DNA from: Mycolicibacterium sp. P1-18
Lineage (GTDB): Bacteria; Actinomycetota; Actinomycetes; Mycobacteriales; Mycobacteriaceae
Assembly (NCBI RefSeq): GCF_008329535.1
Contig: NZ_NPKR01000017.1
Location: 62,001-126,000, forward strand
DNA length: 64,000 nucleotides
Reading direction: 5' to 3'
In this document: piece by piece, positions 26,754 to 35,674 of the stretch
How the letters are laid out: every line of letters begins with the position of its first letter
Numbering within the stretch: the first letter of the stretch is position 1
Position numbers and translations under genes: made by a program
The notes under the pieces: model-generated
Database searches by the model: none
Seen by the model: the letters and a program-made list of their open reading frames with translations, nothing else
What the model was told of the DNA's origin: nothing

Positions 26754-27332
26754 ATGACCGCGACCACCGAGGACGACATCCTTCGCAGTGCCCGATCGCT
26801 GCTGGTCGGCGGCGGCTACAACGGCTTCAGCTACGCCGACGTCGCCGCCTCGGTGGGCATCCGCAAGGCGAGCATCCATTACTACTTCCCGACCAAGGTC
26901 GACCTGGTCAGCCGGCTCGTCGCCCGCTACCGGGAGGAAGCCGCCGCCGGATTCGCCGAGCTGACGACGCACCATCCCGACCCGCTCGACCAGCTGAGGG
27001 CCTACGTCGGGTTCTGGTCGGCCTGCATCGCCGACGGCACCAACACCTTCTGTCTCTGTGCGCTGCTCGCCACCCAGCTCCCCGTCCTGCCGGAGGCGGT
27101 GGTGGCCGAAGTGCGGGCCTACTTCGAAATGCTGTCGACCTGGCTGCGGGCGGTCCTCGAAAGTGGCAGCGCGCGTGGTGACTTCATCTTGGACGACACC
27201 GCTGAGGCGGAGGCCGAGAAGTTCATGGCCGCCGTCCACGGTGCGATGCTCTCCGCCCGGGCCTACGGCGACCCACGGGTCTTCGACCTGGTCACCGAGC
27301 CCCTGTTGGCCGGGCTGACGGCGCGCCCCTGA
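26754..27332 (+). CDS. TetR-family transcriptional regulator
   Basis: 192 residues. N-terminal HTH: ILRSARSLLVGGGYNGFSYADVAASVGIRKASIHYYFPTK spans about 8-47, with YADVAASVGI/KASIHYYF as the recognition unit. The C-terminal ligand domain carries a Cys-rich patch (NTFCLCALLA), which could be a reactive sensor. ATG 26754 is preferred over TTG 26745 because the -10 box TAGATT lies seven bases upstream (leaderless) and the palindromic operator covers the region. It probably represses itself and the membrane protein gene 76 bp downstream. Inducer unknown. Confidence 0.88.
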   Translation: MTATTEDDILRSARSLLVGGGYNGFSYADVAASVGIRKASIHYYFPTKVDLVSRLVARYREEAAAGFAELTTHHPDPLDQLRAYVGFWSACIADGTNTFCLCALLATQLPVLPEAVVAEVRAYFEMLSTWLRAVLESGSARGDFILDDTAEAEAEKFMAAVHGAMLSARAYGDPRVFDLVTEPLLAGLTARP

Positions 27333-27408
27333 GCTAACCCTCGCTCTACCCGAACCGACCGCCCTCGTCGCCGACGCAGGGCGTGATCACCCATGGAAGG
27401 AAGATGGC

Positions 27409-27978
27409 ATGACCGAACAGGTGCTCGAGGATCGCAGAACCGACGGGCGACGTTGGCTCACCACGTATTACTTTGCCAGAGCCGGCTTTTCGGTCGCCTG
27501 GGTAGCCGCCGCCTTCGTCGTGGCCGACATGCCGACCACCGCAGGCGCCCTCCTGGTCCTCTATCCCGCGTGGGATGCCGCGGCCAACGTGGAGGACGCC
27601 CGACGCAACGGGGGATTGCAGCGCAACCCGACCCAAACCCTCAACGCGATCGTCAGCGCCGCGACCACCGCCGCGGTGGCCATCGCACTGGGGATGAGCA
27701 TGTACGCGGTACTCGGCGTGTTCGGCGTGTGGGCCACGCTCTCCGGCCTCTTCCAGCTTGGGACGGGGCTGCGCCGCTGGAAGACCGTTGGCGCGCAATG
27801 GGCGATGGTGCTCAGCGGGGCTCAGTCGGCGATCGTCGGCGGCACCTTCCTCGTCAAGGCCAACGGGTCCGTGGTCCCCGGCATCGCCGACGTCGCGCCG
27901 TACGCGGGCTTCGGCGCGTTCTACTTCCTGGTGTCGGCGACGTGGCTGGTGGTCTCCGACCGCCGCCGCCGCGGCTAG
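27409..27978 (+). CDS. DUF308-like integral membrane protein
   Basis: 189 residues with about six hydrophobic segments (about 24-40, 44-54, 78-93, 96-116, 127-146, 161-180). It resembles DUF308/HdeD-type proteins of unknown function. GTG/ATG choice: ATG 27409 follows GGAAGGAAG. It lies behind the TetR gene and may be its target. The stop shares CTAG with the convergent cyp136 stop. Confidence 0.75.
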   Translation: MTEQVLEDRRTDGRRWLTTYYFARAGFSVAWVAAAFVVADMPTTAGALLVLYPAWDAAANVEDARRNGGLQRNPTQTLNAIVSAATTAAVAIALGMSMYAVLGVFGVWATLSGLFQLGTGLRRWKTVGAQWAMVLSGAQSAIVGGTFLVKANGSVVPGIADVAPYAGFGAFYFLVSATWLVVSDRRRRG

Positions 27979-29456
27979 CGCAGCGGGCGCAGCACGATCG
28001 GCATGCCGTCCATCGGCACCGGCATGCCGCCGTAGTCCCACCGCTGCTCGCGACCGGGATGCGCCAGCTCCAGCCGGTACTTGCGCAGCAGCCGGTGCAT
28101 GATCACCTTGACCTCCAGCTGACCGAACATCATGCCGATGCACTTGTGGGACCCGCCGCCGAAGGGCGTGAACGCGAAGCGGTGCTTCTTGTGTTCGCTG
28201 CGCGGTTCGGCGAACCGGTCGGGGTCGAACTTCATCGGATCGGTCCAGAACTCCGGCAGCCGGTGGTTGAGGCCGGGGTAGGCAATCACGTTGGTGCCCT
28301 TGGGGATGTGGTAGCCCAGCAGGTCGGTGTCGCGCACCGCCCGCCGCATGGCCCACTGCACCGGCGTCACCAACCGCATCGACTCGTTCATGACGAGGTC
28401 GAGGGACTCCAGCTTCTCGAGTGACTCGATGTCGACGGGTCCGTCGCCGAGGCGGTCGGACTCGTCGCGGCAGCGGTCCTGCCACTCGGGGTTCGCGGCG
28501 AGGAAGTACGACATGGTGGTCGCCGTCGACGTCGAGGTGTCGTGGGCGGCCATCATCGTGAAGATCATGTGGTTGACGATGTCCTGGTCGGAGAACTTGT
28601 TGCCGTCCTCGTCCTCGGTCTGACACAGGACGGTCAACAGGTCCGAGCCCTCAGCGCCGCGACGTTCCTTCACGCGGGCTGCGAAGTAGTTCTCCAGCAG
28701 CTTGCGTGCCTGCAGTCCGCGCCACCAGGTGAAGGGCGGGACGCCGGTGCGGATGATGGCGTTGCCGGCGCGGACGGTCGTGGTGAACGCGTTGTTGACC
28801 TTGGTGACGAGTTCGTGGTCGGTGCCCGGCTCGTGGCCCATGAACACCATCGACGCGATGTCGAGGGTCATCTGCTTCATGGCGGGATAGAGCAGGAATC
28901 GGGGGTCGTTGGCGACCCAGTCGTTGGCGACCACCTGGGACACCACCTTGTCGACCTGCTCGGTGTAGCCGACGAGGCGGGTGCGGACGAACGCCTCCTG
29001 CATGATCCGGCGGTGGAACATGTGCTCTTCGAAGTCCAGGAGCATCAGGCCGCGGTGGAAGAACGGCCCGATGACCGGGATCCAGCCCTCCTGGGAGAAG
29101 TCCTTGTTGCGATTGCCGTAGATCGCCTGCGCGGCGTCGGGGCCCAGGGCCGTGACCGCGGGCAGCACCGGTGAGTCGGCGTAGTAGACCGGGCCCTTGT
29201 TCTTGTAGATGTGCATCAGATATTCGGGTCCGCCCCGGAACATCTCGACCATGTGGCCCAGGACCGGCAGTCCGGCGTCGCCCATCACCGGCTTGAGGCC
29301 GCTGCCCGCGGGCGGCTCGGCCAGCACGCGTTGCGGGAAGTCGGTGCGGAGCAGCCTGCGCTCGAGCGCGCCCATCCCGGGGAAGTTGTTGATCGACGGC
29401 GTGAAGCGGCGCTTCGCCTGATCGCGCAAGTACTCCGGGGTGCTGATGGTCGCCAT
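27975..29456 (-). CDS. cyp136: Cytochrome P450 CYP136
   Basis: 493 residues, matching M. tuberculosis Rv3059 (CYP136) in length and, from memory, in most of its sequence. I-helix oxygen motif AAHDTST (303-309), ExxR at E358-R361, heme loop FGGGSHKCIG with ligand C439. Soluble, no N-terminal anchor. Substrate unproven. Start ATG 29456 has AGGAG eight bases upstream; ATG 29462 would be too close to it, and an open frame to 30047 overlaps the divergent TetR gene. The TetR and a palindrome in the shared promoter suggest local repression. Confidence 0.94.
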   Translation of the reverse strand: MATISTPEYLRDQAKRRFTPSINNFPGMGALERRLLRTDFPQRVLAEPPAGSGLKPVMGDAGLPVLGHMVEMFRGGPEYLMHIYKNKGPVYYADSPVLPAVTALGPDAAQAIYGNRNKDFSQEGWIPVIGPFFHRGLMLLDFEEHMFHRRIMQEAFVRTRLVGYTEQVDKVVSQVVANDWVANDPRFLLYPAMKQMTLDIASMVFMGHEPGTDHELVTKVNNAFTTTVRAGNAIIRTGVPPFTWWRGLQARKLLENYFAARVKERRGAEGSDLLTVLCQTEDEDGNKFSDQDIVNHMIFTMMAAHDTSTSTATTMSYFLAANPEWQDRCRDESDRLGDGPVDIESLEKLESLDLVMNESMRLVTPVQWAMRRAVRDTDLLGYHIPKGTNVIAYPGLNHRLPEFWTDPMKFDPDRFAEPRSEHKKHRFAFTPFGGGSHKCIGMMFGQLEVKVIMHRLLRKYRLELAHPGREQRWDYGGMPVPMDGMPIVLRPLR

Positions 29457-29523
29457 TGGCATGCTCCTGGGCTGAAGGACGTCTGTGGTCGATGTCACTG
29501 ACCGAACCCATCCTGTCGCCGAC

Positions 29524-29541
29524 ACTTGACGCATGTCAAGT
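29524..29541. promoter_or_regulatory. Palindrome ACTTGAC-N4-GTCAAGT, probable TetR operator
   Basis: Perfect 7+4+7 inverted repeat in the 123-bp divergent promoter of cyp136 and the TetR gene, 38 bp before the TetR start. Position and symmetry fit a TetR-type operator controlling both genes. Confidence 0.65.
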
Positions 29542-29579
29542 TTTGATCTCGTGAGTCGTCGGTGCGAAGGTTGTACGCG

Positions 29580-30221
29580 ATGACCGCCGAATCCGCTCCC
29601 AGTGGGGCCCGCCAGAGCCGCGGTGACCGGCAACGCGAGGCCATCTTGAACGCCGTCCACGACCTGCTGCGAGAGAAGCCGTTCTCGGAGTTGTCGGTGA
29701 GCACCATCAGCGACCGTGCCGGCGTAGCCCGCTCGGGGTTCTACTTCTACTTCGACTCCAAGTACTCGGTGCTCGCGCAGATGCTCGCCGAAGCCATGCA
29801 GGAACTCGAGGAGCTGACCCACTACTTCGCCCCGCGCGGCGCCGACGAGTCGACCGCTGCCTTCGCCAAGCGGATGGTCGGCAGCGCCGCGCTGGTCTAC
29901 TCGCACAACGACCCCGTGATGTCGGCGTGCAACGCCGCCCGGAGCACCGACGCCGAAATCCGGGAGATCCTCGACCAGCAGATGGCCTCGGTGGTCGAAC
30001 AGATCGTGAAGATCGTCGAAGACGAGACCAAGGCGGGCACCGCCCACCCGATCTCCGACGACGTGCCGACGTTGGTGCGCACCCTGGCCGCCACGACGGG
30101 TGCCACTCTCTCCGGCGACTCGTCCTTCGTGGGCTCGGGCCGGGACACCTCGCGCGCGGTCGCGGTGCTCGAACGGCTCTGGCTCTACTCGCTGTGGGGT
30201 GGCGAGAACTCCGTCGGCTAG
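29580..30221 (+). CDS. TetR-family regulator (Rv3058c-like), divergent from cyp136
   Basis: 213 residues from ATG 29580 (GTG 29562 in frame is an alternative). HTH at about 20-65: ILNAVHDLLREKPFSELSVS, STISDRAGVARSGFYFYFDS. The helical C-terminal part is typical of large-ligand TetR proteins. M. tuberculosis has a TetR in the same position beside cyp136 (Rv3058c). Probable repressor of cyp136 and itself through the palindrome at 29524-29541. Confidence 0.9.
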   Translation: MTAESAPSGARQSRGDRQREAILNAVHDLLREKPFSELSVSTISDRAGVARSGFYFYFDSKYSVLAQMLAEAMQELEELTHYFAPRGADESTAAFAKRMVGSAALVYSHNDPVMSACNAARSTDAEIREILDQQMASVVEQIVKIVEDETKAGTAHPISDDVPTLVRTLAATTGATLSGDSSFVGSGRDTSRAVAVLERLWLYSLWGGENSVG

Positions 30222-30341
30222 CTCTCGCCCGACTGGTCGTCGAGCTCGTTGTTCGAGACGCCGCTGGCAGACTTCGAGACGTTGACCGGTCGGCCGCCCG
30301 TCACGATCGAGGAGTTCCTCGCCGGGGATCGATCGGGGTAG
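30222..30341 (+). pseudogene. Remnant of an NmrA-like NAD(P)H-binding protein C-terminus
   Basis: In the TetR frame, right after its TAG, 39 codons read on to a second stop. They include ETPLADFETLTGRPPVTIEE followed by FLAG, the usual ending of NmrA-type oxidoreductases (a 'TGRPP.T..EFL' tail). No start, Rossmann motif or rest of the domain is present. Best read as a decayed gene end left between the TetR and SDR genes; chance similarity is possible as the match is short. Confidence 0.4.
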
Positions 30342-30358
30342 CCGGTAGGGTCGCGGCC

Positions 30359-31225
30359 ATGGTTCAGAGCTACGCGGGCAAACGATGTGTGCTCACCGGC
30401 GCGGCAAGTGGCATCGGTCGCGCGACGGCGCTGAAGCTGGCCGACGACGGAGCCGAGCTGTTCCTGACCGATCGCAACGCCGAGGGCCTCGCCGAGACGG
30501 TCGCCGACGCGCGGGCCCGAGGCGCCACCGTCACGGTGCACCGCGCGCTCGACGTGTCCGACCACGACGAGGTGGCCGCCTTCGCCGCCGAGGTCCACGA
30601 GGCCATCGGCGGCCCCACCCCCGCGGTGGACGTGGTGATGAACATCGCCGGCATCTCCGCCTGGGGCACCGTCAGCCACCTGACCCATCGGCACTGGGAG
30701 TCGATGATCTCGGTGAACCTGATGGGGCCCATCCACGTCATCGAGAACTTCGTTCCCCCAATGGTTCTCGCCCGTCGGGGCGGGCACGTCGTCAACGTGT
30801 CCTCGGCCGCCGGACTGGTGGCCCTGCCCTGGCACGCCGCCTACAGCGCCAGCAAGTACGGCCTGCGCGGCCTGTCGGAGGTACTGCGGTTCGACCTCGC
30901 CAGGCACCGCATCGGGGTGTCGGTCGTGGTCCCCGGGGCGGTCAAGACGCCCATGGTGCAGAGCGTCGACATCGTGGGCGTCGACCGCGACCATCCGCGG
31001 GTGCAGAAGTGGGTGGAGCGGTTCAGCGGTCACGCCGTGTCGCCGGAGTTGGTCGCGGACAAGATCCTTCGCGGAGTAGCCCGCAACCGGTACCTCATCT
31101 ACACCTCGGCCGACATCCGCGCGCTGTACGCGTTCAAGCGGGTGGCGTGGTGGCCGTACAGCGTCGCCATGCGCCAGGTGAACAGGATCTTCACCCGCGC
31201 GCTGCGCCCGTCTAAGACCGGTTGA
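30359..31225 (+). CDS. Short-chain dehydrogenase (Rv3057c-like)
   Basis: 288 residues. SDR landmarks: TGAASGIG (about 13-20), NIAG in place of NNAG (about 97-100), VNVSSAAG and the catalytic YSASKYG pair. The C-terminal extension (WWPYSVAMRQVNRIFTRALR) is amphipathic or partly hydrophobic and may touch membrane, as in retinol-dehydrogenase-like SDRs. ATG 30359 fits the family N-terminus. The order TetR-SDR-dinP next to cyp136 matches M. tuberculosis Rv3058c-Rv3056 in content. The 3' end overlaps phoA by 14 bp, convergent. Confidence 0.9.
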   Translation: MVQSYAGKRCVLTGAASGIGRATALKLADDGAELFLTDRNAEGLAETVADARARGATVTVHRALDVSDHDEVAAFAAEVHEAIGGPTPAVDVVMNIAGISAWGTVSHLTHRHWESMISVNLMGPIHVIENFVPPMVLARRGGHVVNVSSAAGLVALPWHAAYSASKYGLRGLSEVLRFDLARHRIGVSVVVPGAVKTPMVQSVDIVGVDRDHPRVQKWVERFSGHAVSPELVADKILRGVARNRYLIYTSADIRALYAFKRVAWWPYSVAMRQVNRIFTRALRPSKTG

Positions 31226-32732
31226 GCCCCAGCGCGTCGGTCATGGTGAAGAACAGATCGGTCTGATCGGTCAGCGCCACCACGTTGGCCGCGCGGGGAC
31301 CGAAGGCGGCGAGCCGCAGCTGAGTTCCGGTGTGGCCCTGGTCCTCGATGCCCACGTCGGCCGACGTGCCGTAGCTGACCAACATCTCGGCGTCGTCGGC
31401 CGTGGTCAACAGGCGGGTGAGGCCCGGGTACATGATGTCGCGGACCCGCTCGACGGGCTGCTTGGTGTCCTCGGCGATGCCCTGCAGGTCCTCCTCGGTG
31501 TAGGGTTCGGCGATCTGACTGGTGTGGGCGTGGTCGGCGGTCGCGATCACCAACGTGTTGCCGTCCTTCTTCGCGAACTCCAGCGCCGCCTGTACGGCTT
31601 CGTCGAAGGCGACCGTCTCACCGATCTGGCCGCAGGGGTCCGCGGCGTGGTCGCGCTTGTCGATCGACGCGCTTTCGACTTGCAGGAAGAACCCCTTGTC
31701 CTTGCCCTTGTCGCTGCCGGAGAGCAGGTCGATCGACTTCTTCGTCATGGCCGCCAACTCGGGCACCTCGGCACCGCGCTTCGGGTTGTCGGTGCACGTG
31801 GCCGCCGGCTGCAGGTAGCCCTGGCGGACGGCGGCGGGACCGGTCCAGCTGACCGGCATGTTCCCGTCGGCGAAGAGGCCCAGCACGGGAGCGTCCTGGT
31901 TGGCCTTGGTGATCGCGTTCAATTCGTCTGCGGTGCGCGCCAATTGGAAGCCGCGTTCCCTGGCCTGGGCCTCGAGGGTCTTGCCCGCGAAGTCGCCGCC
32001 GTTGGCGGTTTGGGCGAACGTCTCGGCGCCGCCGCCCATCGTAATGTCCGGTCGCGTGGACAACAGCTGCTCGGTCACCGAGCCGCGCCCGCCCTTCTCG
32101 AGGGCTTCGGCCGCGCAGTCCTCGGCGGTCTCCTTGGGGCCGTAGCAATCGCGTTCGCTGATGTGGGAGAACAGCGCTGCGGGCGTGGCGTCCTGAATCT
32201 CGGAGGTGGTGACGTCGCCGGTGGCGCGGCCCTGGGCAATCGCCAGTTCGAGGATCGTCTTCTGGGCGACCCCCTTGACGTCTACCCCGAGTGCGCCGTT
32301 GTAGGTCTTGGTTCCGGTCGACCAGCCCGTCGCGCTGGCTGCGGAGTCGGTGACGTAGTTGGGCTTGCCGTTCTTCTGCAGCGCGTAGGTCGTGTACTGG
32401 CCCGTCAGCGGAAGGGCGTCGAGACCGGCGAAGAACCCGCCCGCCCCCTTCTCGTAGTTGCGGGCCAAGGTGATCTCGGAGTCGCCCATGCCGTCGCCGA
32501 TCAACAGGATGACGTTCTTGGCGCCGGAGGCGTTCACCGCGGTACGGATGGTCTCGCTCTGGTCGCCGCCGAGGCGGCGGGCTCCGCCGTTGGCCGCGAG
32601 GTCCCCGGTGGCCGCTCGCGTGACGCCCTCGCCGTTGGACGCCTTCTCGGTGTCGCTACTGCAGGCCGTCAGCGGCATCATGGCCACCGCACCGACGACC
32701 AGCGCCACCTTCAGAACATCGATCTTCGCCAC
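31212..32732 (-). CDS. phoA: Alkaline phosphatase PhoA, lipoprotein
   Basis: 506 residues. Lipoprotein signal with lipobox LTAC (lipidated C24), then the PhoA domain: metal-binding LIGDGMGD (77-84), nucleophile S130 in VTDSAASATGWSTG, and ATADHAHTSQI near 395-405. It should release phosphate from monoesters at the cell surface. ATG 32732 begins MAKIDVLKVALVV with a short basic n-region. No clear Pho box was identified. It stands alone between convergent SDR and the ATPase operon. Confidence 0.95.
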   Translation of the reverse strand: MAKIDVLKVALVVGAVAMMPLTACSSDTEKASNGEGVTRAATGDLAANGGARRLGGDQSETIRTAVNASGAKNVILLIGDGMGDSEITLARNYEKGAGGFFAGLDALPLTGQYTTYALQKNGKPNYVTDSAASATGWSTGTKTYNGALGVDVKGVAQKTILELAIAQGRATGDVTTSEIQDATPAALFSHISERDCYGPKETAEDCAAEALEKGGRGSVTEQLLSTRPDITMGGGAETFAQTANGGDFAGKTLEAQARERGFQLARTADELNAITKANQDAPVLGLFADGNMPVSWTGPAAVRQGYLQPAATCTDNPKRGAEVPELAAMTKKSIDLLSGSDKGKDKGFFLQVESASIDKRDHAADPCGQIGETVAFDEAVQAALEFAKKDGNTLVIATADHAHTSQIAEPYTEEDLQGIAEDTKQPVERVRDIMYPGLTRLLTTADDAEMLVSYGTSADVGIEDQGHTGTQLRLAAFGPRAANVVALTDQTDLFFTMTDALGLNRS

Positions 32733-32822
32733 CCGTGACTCCTCGTTTGCCGTGTAGTGCCTGGCAGATTGAACGGGACTCCGGTTAACGGACGTTTATG
32801 CCGACGCGAACAGCGGGAGCCG

Positions 32823-33971
32823 TCAGCGCTTGCCCCAGTCCCACGGCGGTGTGCTCAGAAGGGTCTGGTCGGCGACCAGCGTCTCGCCCCACTGCTTGTA
32901 CAGCTCGATCTCGCTGGACCCGTCGACGTCGAGATGTCCACGCATCGCCTGGGAATGGGTGACCACCACGACCTGGGTCGCCGCGGCGGCGGCGCGAATC
33001 ATGGCGGCGAGCGGCGCCACCAGGTCGGGGTGCAGCGAGGTCTCCGGCTCGTTGAGCACCATCAGCGACGGTGGTCGCGGACTGAGCAGAGCGGCTCCCC
33101 AGAGCAGGAAACGCAATGTGCCGTCGGACAATTCGGCGGCGCGCAGCGGCCTCAGCATCCCGGGTTGGCGAAGCTGCAACTCGAACAGACCGTCATGCAC
33201 CGCGACCGACAGCTCGGCCCCGTCGAAGGCGTCGGCGACCGCCCGCGCCAGGTCGCCCGATCCCAGCTCGAAGATCGTCTGGACCGCGGCAGCCAGATCG
33301 CCTCCGTCGTCGGACAACACCGGTGTCCTGGTGCCCACCCGAGGGCGCCGGGCCGGTGCGTCGGCGTCGACCCGGAAACCGTCGTAGAACCGCCAGTCAC
33401 GCAGTCGGTCCCGCACGGAGGCGAGTTCGGGCAGCGCGTACTCGGCCAGCACGCTGCGGTAGGTGGGCAGGGCGCGGGTGAGCTCGGTGAAACCACGGCC
33501 GGCGTCGTCGGCAACCTCGGCGTGGTCGGCACCGCGCCGGACGAGCGTCGCACTGGGACGAAGCCGCGGACCGGCGAACACCATCTCCCGCTTGATCTCC
33601 GGATCGCGCGCGAACAACGACCTCGGACCGGCGTACTGCGGCAGGCCCAGGTCGATGAGATAGCCGAGATCGTCGGAGGCGAAGCCGAGTTCGAGGGCGA
33701 CCGGCCGGGTCCGCGTCGTGCCCTGCACCTCACCGGCGCGGCGCGCACCGGCGGGGTTCTCCGGGCCCGCCCACAGCACCGACTCGAGTCCGCCCTCCCG
33801 TGCCAGCGAGCCGATCACCTCGCCGCGACCGCAGTCGGCGAGCAGCTTCAACGCGCGGTACACCGACGACTTGCCCGTGCCGTTGGCGCCGGTGACGACC
33901 GTCAGGCCCGTCAGGGGGACCACGACCTCGCGCATCGATCGGTAACCACGAATGGCCACGGTGTGCAGCAT
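32823..33971 (-). CDS. AAA/ABC-type ATPase (RecF/SMC-like, DUF2813/OLD-type head)
   Basis: 382 residues. Walker A GANGTGKSS (about 29-37), signature-like ELSDGTLRFLLWGAAL (about 281-296), Walker B LMVLNEPETSLHP (about 305-317) and H-loop VVVVTHSQAM. Only a short insert replaces the long coiled coil of SMC proteins, and there is no TOPRIM domain, so it is not a full OLD nuclease. It starts 10 bp after the dinP stop in the same operon, pointing to a role in DNA repair or in coordinating damage response. Function unproven. Confidence 0.85.
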   Translation of the reverse strand: MLHTVAIRGYRSMREVVVPLTGLTVVTGANGTGKSSVYRALKLLADCGRGEVIGSLAREGGLESVLWAGPENPAGARRAGEVQGTTRTRPVALELGFASDDLGYLIDLGLPQYAGPRSLFARDPEIKREMVFAGPRLRPSATLVRRGADHAEVADDAGRGFTELTRALPTYRSVLAEYALPELASVRDRLRDWRFYDGFRVDADAPARRPRVGTRTPVLSDDGGDLAAAVQTIFELGSGDLARAVADAFDGAELSVAVHDGLFELQLRQPGMLRPLRAAELSDGTLRFLLWGAALLSPRPPSLMVLNEPETSLHPDLVAPLAAMIRAAAAATQVVVVTHSQAMRGHLDVDGSSEIELYKQWGETLVADQTLLSTPPWDWGKR

Positions 33972-33981
33972 GCTGACGAGG

Positions 33982-35034
33982 CTAGGTGGCGGTGGTGACA
34001 GGCGCGGCGTCCGGCATGGCCAGCTCGAGGCGCACGCCGAGCAGTCGCACCGGCCGGTCCAGGTCGAACCGGCCGAATACCGCCAGTGCGGCGTCGACGA
34101 CGACGGCCTCGTCGGTGCCGGGGCTGGCCAACGTGCTGATCTTGGTCCTCGTGAAGAACGTCGAGGTACGGACGGTCACGGCGACCCGGGTCACCGTGCG
34201 GTCCTGCGCCACGACCTCGGCCAGCGTCTTGCGGGCCAGCTCGGCGATCGCGGCGTCCATCTCGGCCCGGTCGGTGAGGTCCTCGGCGAAGGTGATCACG
34301 TGGCTGCGCGACCTCGGCACCCACGGCTCGGTGCTGACGTCGGAGTCGCCGCCGCCCTTGGCCAGCAACAGGATTCCCAGCCCGGTGCTGGGGCCGAACG
34401 TCGACACGAGGAGTTCCGCGTCGGCGGCGGCGAGATCGCCGACGGTGGTGATGCCAAGGGCGGCAAGCCGCTTGGTGGTCTTGGGGCCCACGCCCCAGAG
34501 TTCCCCGACGCCCCGGTCGCCCATCACCGCCATCCAGTTCTCGTCGTCGAGACGGTAGACGCCGGCCGGCTTGCCGAAGCCCGTCGCCACCTTGGCGCGT
34601 TGCTTGTTGTCGCTGATCCCCACCGAGCAGGACAGACCCGTCCGAGCCTCCACGGCGTCGCGGATGCGCAGGGCAAGCTCGTGGGGGTCCGCGACGTCGG
34701 CCCCGAGGTAGGCCTCGTCCCAGCCCCACACCTCGAGGGGATGACCGAGGTCGCGGAGCAGTCCCATCACCTCGTCGGAGGCTGCGTCGTAGGCGGCGGG
34801 ATCCGACGGCAGGAACGTCGCCTCGGGGCACTTGCGGGCGGCGACCCGCAGCGGCATGCCCGCGTGCACGCCGCGCGCCCGCGCTTCATAGGACGCGCAG
34901 GTGACCACCTTGCGCGCTTCGGTGGGGTCGCCGTTGCCGCCGACGATGACCGGCAGGCCGACGAGGTCGGGCCGCCGCCGCAGTTCGACCGACGCGAGGA
35001 ACTGGTCGAGGTCGACGTGCAGCACCCAAGCCAT
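33982..35034 (-). CDS. dinP: DNA polymerase IV, DinB2/DinP type
   Basis: 350 residues (Rv3056 is about 346). Y-family catalytic acids D8, D106 and E107 (HVDLDQF and WGWDEAYLG). The steric-gate position after DQF is L13; M. smegmatis DinB2 carries Leu here too and is known to accept ribonucleotides, so the same is expected. The C-terminus ends in a little-finger domain plus MPDAAPVTTAT without an obvious clamp-binding motif. It is seven bases behind a TetR gene and 10 bases ahead of the ATPase gene, in one operon. No LexA box was found. Confidence 0.93.
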   Translation of the reverse strand: MAWVLHVDLDQFLASVELRRRPDLVGLPVIVGGNGDPTEARKVVTCASYEARARGVHAGMPLRVAARKCPEATFLPSDPAAYDAASDEVMGLLRDLGHPLEVWGWDEAYLGADVADPHELALRIRDAVEARTGLSCSVGISDNKQRAKVATGFGKPAGVYRLDDENWMAVMGDRGVGELWGVGPKTTKRLAALGITTVGDLAAADAELLVSTFGPSTGLGILLLAKGGGDSDVSTEPWVPRSRSHVITFAEDLTDRAEMDAAIAELARKTLAEVVAQDRTVTRVAVTVRTSTFFTRTKISTLASPGTDEAVVVDAALAVFGRFDLDRPVRLLGVRLELAMPDAAPVTTAT

Positions 35035-35040
35035 GGGTCA

Positions 35041-35649
35041 CTAGTTCCCGCAGAGCTTGCGCGCCAAGCTTTCCCACCCGTCGCCCTGGCGGTCGAGATC
35101 GTGCCCGAGATCCTCCACCGAGTGGGTGACGTAGTCGGCGTCCAGCAGCGACAGCAGCGCCTGGGTCTGTGCCTCCAGATCACCGGAGGTGCCTGCGGAT
35201 TCGAGCAGCATCCGCACGTGGGTGCGGTGCAGGGAGGCCGGCGCGTTGAAGCGCATGTGGGGGTCGGTGTTGGCGTCGGCGAGCAGCGCGCGGTGATCCC
35301 AGACGAAGCGCAGGCGCTCGCGTCCATAGGCGATGAGCCGGGTCAGCGGCGGGGCGCCGGGCCCCAGTGGTGGGGGACCGAACATGAACGCCTGCTGCTC
35401 GACCTTCTCGTCCTCGTCGAGGAGCACGATCATCAGGCCGGCACGGCTGCCGAAGCGACGGAACAGGGTGCCCTTGCCGACGCCCGCGGCGGCGGCGACG
35501 TCGTCCATCGTCACGGTGTCCGCACCGTGCTCGTCGATCAGACGACGGGCGGCGGCCAGCAGCAGCCCCCGGTTGCGGGCGGCATCGCCGCGCTCCACGG
35601 GCGCAGAATCGGTGACCGGCAGCCCGACCAGTCCGTCGCCAACGCTCAT
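35041..35649 (-). CDS. TetR-family regulator (Rv3055-like)
   Basis: 202 residues. HTH about 28-72: LLLAAARRLIDEHGADTVTM, DDVAAAAGVGKGTLFRRFGS. First gene of the TetR-dinP-ATPase operon; the six-base gap to dinP implies coupling. Divergent from an FMN reductase, with a 22-bp palindrome between them. The same TetR/dinP pairing exists in M. tuberculosis. It likely represses both directions; inducer unknown. Confidence 0.9.
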   Translation of the reverse strand: MSVGDGLVGLPVTDSAPVERGDAARNRGLLLAAARRLIDEHGADTVTMDDVAAAAGVGKGTLFRRFGSRAGLMIVLLDEDEKVEQQAFMFGPPPLGPGAPPLTRLIAYGRERLRFVWDHRALLADANTDPHMRFNAPASLHRTHVRMLLESAGTSGDLEAQTQALLSLLDADYVTHSVEDLGHDLDRQGDGWESLARKLCGN

Positions 35650-35674
35650 GCCTGCACTTTAGCTCAGCCGGAAT

